From CAUSKK01 sp963532425 (lineage in GTDB: Bacteria > Pseudomonadota > Gammaproteobacteria > Cardiobacteriales > Cardiobacteriaceae): a stretch of 64,000 nucleotides of DNA. The DNA lies in contig CAUSKK010000003.1 of the NCBI GenBank assembly GCA_963532425.1, positions 62,001 through 126,000 on the forward strand, written 5' to 3'. The notes beneath the pieces are model-generated. The model was not told the DNA's origin. It made no database searches and saw only the letters and a list, made by a program, of their open reading frames with translations. Positions within the stretch are counted from its first letter, which is position 1, and each line of letters opens with the position of its first letter. Position numbers and translations under genes: made by a program. Positions 45,760 through 53,407 of this stretch are shown in pieces.

Positions 45760-46443
45760 ATGTTTAAAAAATTAGCTCTTCTCGGACTCGGGGCCCTGCT
45801 GCCACTGCTGGCCGGCGCCGCCCCGGAGCTCCGCATCTACGAACGCACCCTCCAGGAGAACAAGGAAAAGGACTTTGACACGGCCAACCGCGAGCACTGG
45901 ACGGCGGCCCTGGCCGAGGAGAAGGGCACCCTGAGCCTGTACAGCACCAGCCCGCTGGCCGATGGCACCCGGGTGCTGTTCATCGAAATCTACGCCTCGC
46001 CGGCCGCCTATCAGGCCCATCTGCGCCAGCCGGCCCAGCAGCGCTACAGCGAACGGGCGCCGGAATTCCTCGACGAGAGCCAGAAACAAAGCTACGAGCT
46101 GGTGCCGGTGATACTGGCCGAGCGGCCGACGCCGCTGTCGGTGCTGCAGCGGCAGAAATCGGCCTTTCTGAGCCTGGAAAAATTCACGCTGAAACCGGAC
46201 AGCCGGCCGGAACAGGTCATCGGCTATATGAAAAGCAAGGTCTGGGCGCTGCAAAACCGGCTGCGGGCCGTCTACGGGGCCCAGGACGCCCGCGACCCGC
46301 GCACCTTCTACTATGTGCGCATTGGCGAAGAGCCCCTGCACGCCGACGATGCCCTGCGCCTGATTGCCAGCAGCTACGAATTCATTCCCCTGCGCAATCG
46401 GGTGCTGCTGAGCCGGGGCGGCCTCACCTATCTGCGCCCCTAG
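45760..46443 (+). CDS. Exported ABM-domain-like protein
   Basis: 227 residues from ATG 45760 (MFKKLALLG) with a signal peptide ending AGA. The mature part resembles an antibiotic biosynthesis monooxygenase (ABM, dimeric ferredoxin-like) fold, with the LFIEIYASPAAYQAHLRQP stretch near residue 75. The second half (ILAERPTPL...SYEFIPLRNRVLL) may be a second such fold. Such an export signal is unusual for ABM proteins. It stands between the two paralogous lipoprotein genes; a functional link is not shown. Confidence 0.7.
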   Translation: MFKKLALLGLGALLPLLAGAAPELRIYERTLQENKEKDFDTANREHWTAALAEEKGTLSLYSTSPLADGTRVLFIEIYASPAAYQAHLRQPAQQRYSERAPEFLDESQKQSYELVPVILAERPTPLSVLQRQKSAFLSLEKFTLKPDSRPEQVIGYMKSKVWALQNRLRAVYGAQDARDPRTFYYVRIGEEPLHADDALRLIASSYEFIPLRNRVLLSRGGLTYLRP

Positions 46444-46458
46444 AGGGCGGAATGCTCC

Positions 46459-46488
46459 AGGTCGGCCGTCGGTCGGCCTTTTTTTTTG
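46459..46488 (+). terminator. Terminator after the ABM-like gene
   Basis: AGGTCGGCC-GTC-GGTCGGCCT then nine T. Confidence 0.85.
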
Positions 46489-46682
46489 GGCCCGGCCGCA
46501 GCGGGCTAAAAAATTCTTTCTTTTCAAACGATTGGCCCGAAAAGCCCCCGACCGGCCGCCGGGCTGTGGCGCCGCCGCAACAAAATTCGCCGAAACCCTG
46601 TAAATAGGCGGCTTTGACCGTTTTTTTCCGGCTCCAAAAGCGGCAAAATAGCGGCCTTTTTAACATTTAGAGGAATCTAACG

Positions 46683-48401
46683 ATGAAACTAAAACTTACC
46701 GCCCTGCTGGTCAGCGGCGCTCTACTGAGCGCCTGCGGCGGCAGCCTGGTGAATCCGAACGTGTCGGTCTTTGTGCCCGAACACGCCCTGCCCCAGCCGT
46801 CGCCGACGCTGCAACCGCAACCCACCGTGGTGCCACCGGCCCCTACGGTTGTGCCACCGGCCCCGACCCTGCAACCCCAACCGACGGTGGCCCCGCAACC
46901 TACAGCTGTGCCGCCCGCGCCGACGGTCGCACCCCAGCCCACCTATAACCCGCAACCCAGCTACAATCCCCAACCCACAGTTGCACCCCAGCCGCAACCG
47001 AGCGTGAATCCGCAACCCACGGTGGTTCCACCCGCCCCGCAACCCAGCCCGGCCCCCAGCAATAATCCGCAGCCTTCGCCCGTGCCTCCGACTCCACCGG
47101 CGCCAACGCCCAGCAACAATCCACAGCCCACCGGGGTGCCACCCGCACCGCAGCCGTCGCCCACCCTGAATCCACCGGTGCCGGCGCCGACCAACATTCC
47201 ACCGGTGGAACCCGGCATTCGCGGCAGCTTCAGCACTGACAGCAGCCAGCTGGGCACCTTCAACGAATTCATCGCGTCGCCCATCACCCCGGCCATGGTC
47301 GCCTATCTGGAGCAAACCAACGCCTACCGCACCGAAAAAGGCCTGCCGCCGCTGACCTTCCGCAACAGCCTGAACAGCTATGCCCAGGTGCGGGCCGGGG
47401 AAATCACCGACCACTGGGAACATGAACGCCCCAACGGCAAGAAATTCGACGACAACGAGTATTTCAAAAACAACGACCCCAGCCAGACCACCCGCCAGGA
47501 CGAGGATTTAATCGCCGGCCCCACGGCGCCGAACACCCCCGAGGGGGCCCTGGCCGCCGTCAAGCGGGCCCGCCGGGAATCCAGCTTCTACGGCAATATG
47601 GTGCAGGAGAAATTCAGCCACTTCGGCGTCGGCTATGCCCGCAAGGAAAACGACTACCACAAAAACTACTGGGTGCCTATGTACGGCAGCAGCACCGTGG
47701 ACAGCACCGTCCATGACCCCAACACCGCCGTAACCGTGGACCGGGCCCAGGCGCAAAACGCCCTGAACCAGGCGGTGCAGTTCGAGGGCGCCGTGAACGC
47801 GCTGAAAATCAACGCTCCCACCGTCGCCCAAAACGACAGCCTGAGCAGCGTTGCCCCCAATGCCCACGTGGTGAAATTGTCCGACCAGCACCGGCTGGTG
47901 ATTCGCGGCGAGGGCGTCGCCGGCCAGTACCAGAGCTTCGGCGAGGTGCAGCAGAAGGCCAAGGGCGTCGAAACCGAAACCCAGCTGCCGGTGGGCTATT
48001 TCAACGTGGGTAAAGCCTTCGTGCCCGATGCCAACAGCGAGTTCAAGGGCAGCTACGAGGGCACGGCCATCGGTGATGTGGGCGGCCATAGCCGCGTGGT
48101 GGCCGACGTCAAGGCCGACGTGGACTTCAACCAGGGTTCCAAAAAAATGGAACTGCAGCTGAAGAACAGCCGCATGGGCAACAACGACCTGGCCCAGGCC
48201 CAGGCCCAGACGCTGAAACCGCAAAGCGCCTTGGACTTCAACGAAACCCTGAACTGGAATTCGGCCCAGGGTCAGTTTGAGGGCGCCACCGGCTCAGCCC
48301 GCTTCTACGGCCCGCAGGCCGACGAAATCGGCGGCCAGTTCCGGCGTCAGTACGACTACGAAACCTATCAGGGTGCCTACGGCGCCCGGCGCAAGCAGTA
48401 A
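46683..48401 (+). CDS. Surface-lipoprotein-like protein 2, paralogue of protein 1
   Basis: 572 residues. Same lipobox (LLSAC) and start as the paralogue, a shorter Pro/Gln/Asn stalk (about 35-165), and a diverged CAP domain (about 200-345). The C-terminal half matches that of protein 1 in sequence and codons from about residue 409 on. A 467-bp identical block (45176-45642 versus 47910-48376) shows recent gene conversion or duplication. The stalk and CAP domain differ while the tail is fixed, as expected when the tail has a shared job and the CAP head is under diversifying pressure. Confidence 0.82.
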   Translation: MKLKLTALLVSGALLSACGGSLVNPNVSVFVPEHALPQPSPTLQPQPTVVPPAPTVVPPAPTLQPQPTVAPQPTAVPPAPTVAPQPTYNPQPSYNPQPTVAPQPQPSVNPQPTVVPPAPQPSPAPSNNPQPSPVPPTPPAPTPSNNPQPTGVPPAPQPSPTLNPPVPAPTNIPPVEPGIRGSFSTDSSQLGTFNEFIASPITPAMVAYLEQTNAYRTEKGLPPLTFRNSLNSYAQVRAGEITDHWEHERPNGKKFDDNEYFKNNDPSQTTRQDEDLIAGPTAPNTPEGALAAVKRARRESSFYGNMVQEKFSHFGVGYARKENDYHKNYWVPMYGSSTVDSTVHDPNTAVTVDRAQAQNALNQAVQFEGAVNALKINAPTVAQNDSLSSVAPNAHVVKLSDQHRLVIRGEGVAGQYQSFGEVQQKAKGVETETQLPVGYFNVGKAFVPDANSEFKGSYEGTAIGDVGGHSRVVADVKADVDFNQGSKKMELQLKNSRMGNNDLAQAQAQTLKPQSALDFNETLNWNSAQGQFEGATGSARFYGPQADEIGGQFRRQYDYETYQGAYGARRKQ

Positions 48402-48402
48402 C

Positions 48403-49065
48403 AGCGAAGCGCTTCCTGCCGCGTCCGCCCTCCGGGGCGGGCGCTTTTTTTTGTCCGGAGAACGGCCGGCCGCCCAGAAGGAAGCGCTTCGTTCTGGGGA
48501 GCAGCAGGACAAAGAAGCGCTTCGGCCCAGCCGCGTTTAGCTTTTAAAGCCCGCAACAGGGCCGGCTGAGCCAAAGGGGGAGCGCTTCGCTTCGGTAGAT
48601 TAGAGGGAAGCGCTTCGTTTCTAGAGGGTTTAGGACAATGAAGCGCTTCGGTCTGAAGATGAGCTAGAAGCCAATCAAAGAAGCGAGTCCAAAAGCGGAA
48701 GCGCTTCGGCTCGGCCGGGCCCCCAAGAGGAAGCGCTTCCTTTGGGGAAGTTAGAAGAAAGGGGAGCGCTTCGTTTCGGCAGATTAGAGGGAAAGGGGGA
48801 AGCGCTTCGCCCTAGAAAGTCTCATAACTCCGAAGCGCTTCGGCGGAAATGAATCTGAACGTTCAGCCCGGCGGCCGGCGCACCAATCCGAAGCGCTTCG
48901 GTTCGGGAAGCCACGAAATAAGGAAGCGCTTCGTTCTGGAAATCCGCCGAGCAACGAAGCGCTTCGGCCCGGCCGGTTTAGGTTTTAAAACCAACCGGGG
49001 GAGCGTACCTAAAAAGGGAAGCGCTTCGCTCCTATAGGTTTCGGAACAGGGAAGCGCTTCCAACT
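48403..49065. repeat. GAAGCGCTTC palindrome array 4
   Basis: About 660 bp between convergent lipoprotein 2 and obgE, with around 17 palindromes. Two copies stand beside the terminator 48421-48452. Linker motifs such as CGGNNGATTAGAGGGAA recur (near 48597 and 48780). No gene seen. Confidence 0.93.
48421..48452 (+). terminator. Terminator after lipoprotein 2
   Basis: GCGTCCGCCC-TCC-GGGGCGGGCGC then eight T. Confidence 0.85.
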
Positions 49066-49110
49066 TCCAAGAAATACCGCCGGCGGCCGGGCAGCCATAA
49101 AGCCCCGGGG

Positions 49111-50235
49111 CTAGTCTTCGTCCGGGGGGGTGGGACTGGCTTCGCTGGGACTGGCGACGCTAGGGGTATCGGCAGCGGCGGAATCAACCCCGGCCGGGGC
49201 GTCGGCGCGCCATTCTTCCTCGTGCCACAGCTCCTCCAGGGCCGCCATCAGCGCATAGCACAGCTCCCGGCAGCCCTGGCCGCTGACCCCGGAAATGGCG
49301 AACACCGGCCCCGTCCAGTTCAGGGCGGCGACGATTTCCGCCCGTTTGGCTTCCTGTTCCTCGGGGCTGAGCAGGTCCATCTTATTGAGCACCAGCCAGC
49401 GCGGCTTGTCGCGCAGTTCGGCGCTGTATTTGCCCAGCTCTGTTTCCACCTGGCGGAAGTCCTCCAGCGGATTTTGGCTGTCGCTCAGCGGCGAACAGTC
49501 GAGCAGGTGCAGCAGAATCCGCGTCCGGGCCAGATGTTTCAAAAACTGGTGGCCCAGGCCGACGCCCTCGGCGGCGCCCTCCACCAGGCCGGGAATGTCG
49601 GCCATGACAAAGCTCTGCAGCAGGCCCACCGAGACCACGCCCAGGTTCGGATGCAGGGTGGTGAAGGGATAGTTGGCGATTTTCGGCCGCGCCTGGGACA
49701 CCTGGCTAATCAGCGTCGATTTGCCGGCATTGGGCAGGCCGAGCAGGCCCACATCGGCCAGCACCTTCAGTTCCAGGCGCAGATAGCGTTCCTCGCCCTC
49801 GCTGCCGGGTTTGCACTGGCGCGGGGCGCGATTGACCGAGCTTTTATAGCGGGTGTTGCCGATGCCGTGGAAGCCGCCCTGGGCCACCAGCAGCCGCTGG
49901 CCGGGCTGGAGCAGGTCGCCGATGAGCTCGTCGGTTTCCTCGGCGAACACCTGGGTGCCCACCGGCACCGGAATAATCAAATCTTCGCCGCTGAGACCGC
50001 GCTTGTTGCGGCCCTCGCCGGGGCGGCCGTTGGGGGCCTGGAAGGAACGCTGGTAGCGAAAATCGGCCAGGGTGTTGAGGTTGGCGCTGGCCTCCAGATA
50101 GACGCTGCCGCCGTCGCCGCCGTCGCCGCCGTCCGGCCCGCCGAAGGGCACGTATTTTTCGCGGCGGAAACTGACAATGCCGTTGCCGCCCTTGCCGGCC
50201 CGCACGTAAATGCTGGCCTCATCTACAAATTTCAT
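49111..50235 (-). CDS. obgE: GTPase ObgE/CgtA
   Basis: 374 residues. An N-terminal Obg fold (KFVDEASIYVRAGKGGNGIVSF) with its Gly-rich loops is followed by the G domain from about residue 160. G1 is GLPNAGKST, G3 is DIPGLVEGA and G4 is NKMD. A Ser/Pro/Asp-rich tail of about 30 residues ends DED. It is an essential ribosome-assembly GTPase. It usually follows rplU-rpmA, which are not here. It converges on array 4. Confidence 0.96.
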   Translation of the reverse strand: MKFVDEASIYVRAGKGGNGIVSFRREKYVPFGGPDGGDGGDGGSVYLEASANLNTLADFRYQRSFQAPNGRPGEGRNKRGLSGEDLIIPVPVGTQVFAEETDELIGDLLQPGQRLLVAQGGFHGIGNTRYKSSVNRAPRQCKPGSEGEERYLRLELKVLADVGLLGLPNAGKSTLISQVSQARPKIANYPFTTLHPNLGVVSVGLLQSFVMADIPGLVEGAAEGVGLGHQFLKHLARTRILLHLLDCSPLSDSQNPLEDFRQVETELGKYSAELRDKPRWLVLNKMDLLSPEEQEAKRAEIVAALNWTGPVFAISGVSGQGCRELCYALMAALEELWHEEEWRADAPAGVDSAAADTPSVASPSEASPTPPDED

Positions 50236-50314
50236 GAAAAACTCCTTGGGTTGGGCCCGCCCGGGGCCGCAAAAAGCTGATAAAAAAGTGGCTGCCTATA
50301 TTAAAGGCTGGTCG

Positions 50315-50690
50315 CCGGGGAAGCGCTTCGTTTTGGCGCAGTGGCCGGGCTGGGGCGGATTCAAAGGGGGGGGTCCTTCTTCGCTTGCTCTTCGAGATGA
50401 AGCGCTTCGTTCGGGGGAGATAGATTTTCCGGCGACCCAAAAGGGAAGCGCTTCGGTCCAACGGGTTGGGAAGGAGGAAGCGCTTCGGTCCAAGAAGCCA
50501 CAAAAAAGGGCAGCGGCCGGGGCTCGAGTGGTCAAGCCGAAGCGCTTCATTCTCAACGGGCCGGGGGAAGCGCTTCGCTTTGAGGAGATAGATTTCCCGG
50601 TGGCCGAAGAGGGGGAGCGCTTCGCTAGGAAACGCTCTAAACAGAAGAAGCGCTTCGGTTGGAGACAAAGGAGAAGCGCTTCGGGGTGAA
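50315..50690. repeat. GAAGCGCTTC palindrome array 5
   Basis: About 380 bp in the 465-bp gap between the 50701 membrane-protein gene and obgE (both minus strand), with about 12 palindromes. It is the only long array not between convergent genes. The part 50345-50408 is the inverse of 30815-30880 in array 3. Confidence 0.93.
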
Positions 50691-50700
50691 GGCTTGAAAC

Positions 50701-51075
50701 CTAGCCCCGGCCCGGCCGTTCCCGGCTGAGGACATGCAGCAGGCGCCCCAGCCAGTAGCCGTGGCAGACCACCGGCAAACCGTAGAACAGCAGAAAGCGC
50801 TGCGCCCCCAGGGCCAGGGGCACCGTCGGCGAGCGGAACAGCAGAAAAATCAGCGTCGGCCACAGCAGCAGCACCGGCCCCAGCAGCGGCCGGGGGTTGT
50901 GGCCCCGGGCCAGGGGCAGCGCCAGCAACAGCACCGGCCCGGCCAGCAGCAGCAGCAGCAGGCCGAGGGCGTCGCCAAAGGTCAGCGGCGGCCGGCCGAA
51001 AAAAATCATGGCCAGATAGAGCAGGGCCAGCAGCAGGGCCCCGCCGAGGCCGTAGCCGAGGAAGCGCTTCACCAT
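50701..51075 (-). CDS. Four-helix membrane protein, unknown
   Basis: 124 residues from the ATG at 51075 (MVKRFLGYGLGG). Four hydrophobic segments (about 8-28, 33-53, 65-80 and 90-110) and a basic end. No family recognised. A palindrome copy directly after the start encodes KRF, as in comF and lptG. The ung stop is 1 bp upstream, so it is translationally coupled to ung. Confidence 0.7.
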   Translation of the reverse strand: MVKRFLGYGLGGALLLALLYLAMIFFGRPPLTFGDALGLLLLLLAGPVLLLALPLARGHNPRPLLGPVLLLWPTLIFLLFRSPTVPLALGAQRFLLFYGLPVVCHGYWLGRLLHVLSRERPGRG

Positions 51076-51076
51076 T

Positions 51077-51763
51077 TCACACCTGCCAGTTAATCGGCGT
51101 TTCGCCCCGGGCGCGCAGAATCTCATTGACCTGGTGGAAATGGCCGCAGCCCACAAAGCCACCGCCGGCCAGGGGCGACGGGTGCACCGCCGTGAGAATG
51201 TGATGGCGCTGGCCGTCGATGAGTTTGGCCTTCTCCTTGGCGAAATTGCCCCAGAGCAGGAAAATCAGGCCCTCGCGGCCCTCGGAGAGCCGGCGGATAA
51301 CCGCGTCGGTGAAGGGAATCCAGCCGATTTTGCTGTGGCTGCCGGCCTTGCCCGCCTCCACCGTCAGCGCCGCATTGAGCAGCAGCACGCCCTGGTCCGT
51401 CCAGGCGCTCAAATCGCCGTGGCTGGGCCGGACAAAGCCCGGCTCGGTGCGGGCCAACTCCTTGTAGATATTGTTCAGCGACGGCGGCACCTTGACCCCG
51501 GCCGGCACCGAAAAGGACAGGCCCATGGCCTGGCCGGGCTGGTGGTAGGGGTCCTGGCCGAGGATAACGACACGCACCCGGTCAAAGGGGGTCCGTTGGA
51601 AGGCGTTGAACAGCAGCCGATTGGGCGGATAGACGGTTTTACCGTCGGCCTTGGCCTGCAGCAGCGCCTTTTTAATCTCAAGAAAATAGGGGGCGGCGAA
51701 CTCGTCGCGCAGGGCCGCCTTCCAGCTGGCTTCGATGCGAACCTGTTCCGGGTCAATGTGCAT
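51077..51763 (-). CDS. ung: Uracil-DNA glycosylase
   Basis: About 228 residues from the ATG at 51763, which has an AGGA upstream; an ATG six codons earlier lacks one. Family 1 motifs are all present: VILGQDPYHQPGQAMGLSF (catalytic Asp), the NIYKEL helix, LLLNAALTV, and the HPSPLAGGGF DNA-minor-groove loop with the catalytic His. It excises uracil from DNA. Note that a second UDG-like gene is at 23667. Confidence 0.96.
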   Translation of the reverse strand: MHIDPEQVRIEASWKAALRDEFAAPYFLEIKKALLQAKADGKTVYPPNRLLFNAFQRTPFDRVRVVILGQDPYHQPGQAMGLSFSVPAGVKVPPSLNNIYKELARTEPGFVRPSHGDLSAWTDQGVLLLNAALTVEAGKAGSHSKIGWIPFTDAVIRRLSEGREGLIFLLWGNFAKEKAKLIDGQRHHILTAVHPSPLAGGGFVGCGHFHQVNEILRARGETPINWQV

Positions 51764-51902
51764 GGGGGCTGTGTTCCTCATAATTTAACGGGGCCATCAT
51801 TGTAACGGCCCCCCGCCCCGGCCCGTTGGAGCAAAATCCACCGGCGTCCAGTAATATTTCCCAGCGGGGCCCCGAGCCCCGGCCTGAAAACGAGGAACCC
51901 CT

Positions 51903-53345
51903 ATGGCAAATATGGAAATTTTGGTCAATCACAGCCCCTATGAAACCCGCGTCGCCCAGCTGGAAGATGGCGTCCTGCAGGAGGTCTACATCGAGCGGGC
52001 CCGGCAGCGGGGGCTGGTGGGCAATATTTACAAGGGCCGGGTCCAGCGCGTTCTGCCCGGCATGGACGCCTGTTTTGTCGATATTGGCCTGGACAAGGCC
52101 GGCTTCCTCCACATCAAGAATCTGGCCCACAGCCAGGACCGGCCCATCGCCTCGCTGCTGCACGAGGGCCAGCATCTGCTGGTGCAGGTGCTGAAGGAAC
52201 CCATCGGCTCCAAGGGCGCCCGGCTGACCACGGACATTTCGCTGCCCTCGCGCTTCCTCGTCTATCTGCCCGAGGCGAAGAACGACATCGGCGTTTCCTT
52301 CAAGATTGCCGAGGAGGAGCAGCGCCAGTTTCTGCGCGGCATCATGGCCGAATTCAATGCCGGCGGCTCCGGCGGTTTCATCGTGCGCACGGCGGTGGAG
52401 ACGGCCGACGTGGAAGCGCTGCGCGCCGACCAGCAGTATCTGCAACGGCTCTGGGCCGACATCCAGCGCCGGGCCGGGGCCGCCAAGGCCGGTACGCTGA
52501 TTTACCGGGAACTGCCGCTCTATCTCAAAATCATGCGCGACGTGCTGTCGCCGGCCGTGGCCCGCATCGTCGTTGACCATGCCGGCGCCCGCGACGAAAT
52601 GGCCGAATTTGCCGCCAATTTCCTTGGCGCCCTCGGCGACCGGCTCCAGCTACACGAGGACAGCATTGGCCTGTTCCAGCGCTATGGCATCGAGGCGGAA
52701 ATTGAGCTGTGTCTGCACCGCCACGTGCAGCTCAAATCCGGCGGCACCCTCATCATCGACCAGACCGAGGCCATGACCACCATTGACGTCAATACCGGCG
52801 CCTTCGTCGGCAAGTCCTCCCAGCACGACACCATCTATAGAACCAATCTGGAGGCGGCCACGACCATCGCCCGCCAGCTGCGGCTGCGCAATATCGGCGG
52901 CATCATCATGATTGATTTCATCGACATGGAGGCCGAGGAGCACCGCCAGGCCGTGGTGGCCCAGCTGGAGGCGGCGCTGGCGGCGAGCAAGAGCAAGTAC
53001 AGCATCAGCCCCATGTCGCCGCTGGGCATCATCGAGATGACGCGCAAACGCACGAGCCAGAGCCTGACCCAGAGCCTGTGCGAAACCTGTCCCCACTGTC
53101 GCGGCCGGGGCTATGTCAAGACCCTGGAAACCCAGGCCTTCCAGCTGTTCCGCGACCTGCTCCACGAGGCCCGGGCCTTCAAACCGGCGGCACTCACCGT
53201 GGTGGGCCGGCCGGAGCTGGTGGATTTCATTCGGGCCGAGGAGGGCCCGGCCCTGGCCGATTTGCAGGCCCTGCTAGGGTTACCCATCGGCCTGGCCGCC
53301 GATGGCAGTCTGGAGGTGGGCCAGTACCACATTCGCCTCGGCTAG
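51903..53345 (+). CDS. rng: Ribonuclease G
   Basis: 480 residues, starting MANMEILVNHSPYETRVAQL. The S1 domain (about 37-125, GNIYKGRVQRVLPGMDACFV) is followed by the RNase E/G catalytic region with the DQTEAMTTIDVNTG metal site. The zinc-link-like CETCPHCRGRG is near 395. It trims 16S rRNA and degrades mRNA in the cytoplasm. In many relatives it follows maf and mreBCD, which are absent here. No palindrome copy inside. Confidence 0.96.
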   Translation: MANMEILVNHSPYETRVAQLEDGVLQEVYIERARQRGLVGNIYKGRVQRVLPGMDACFVDIGLDKAGFLHIKNLAHSQDRPIASLLHEGQHLLVQVLKEPIGSKGARLTTDISLPSRFLVYLPEAKNDIGVSFKIAEEEQRQFLRGIMAEFNAGGSGGFIVRTAVETADVEALRADQQYLQRLWADIQRRAGAAKAGTLIYRELPLYLKIMRDVLSPAVARIVVDHAGARDEMAEFAANFLGALGDRLQLHEDSIGLFQRYGIEAEIELCLHRHVQLKSGGTLIIDQTEAMTTIDVNTGAFVGKSSQHDTIYRTNLEAATTIARQLRLRNIGGIIMIDFIDMEAEEHRQAVVAQLEAALAASKSKYSISPMSPLGIIEMTRKRTSQSLTQSLCETCPHCRGRGYVKTLETQAFQLFRDLLHEARAFKPAALTVVGRPELVDFIRAEEGPALADLQALLGLPIGLAADGSLEVGQYHIRLG

Positions 53346-53407
53346 GCCCTTGCAATGGTGCGGGCGATAAATTAACGTTTAGTCATCTTTAACATCACGA
53401 GGTTCCC

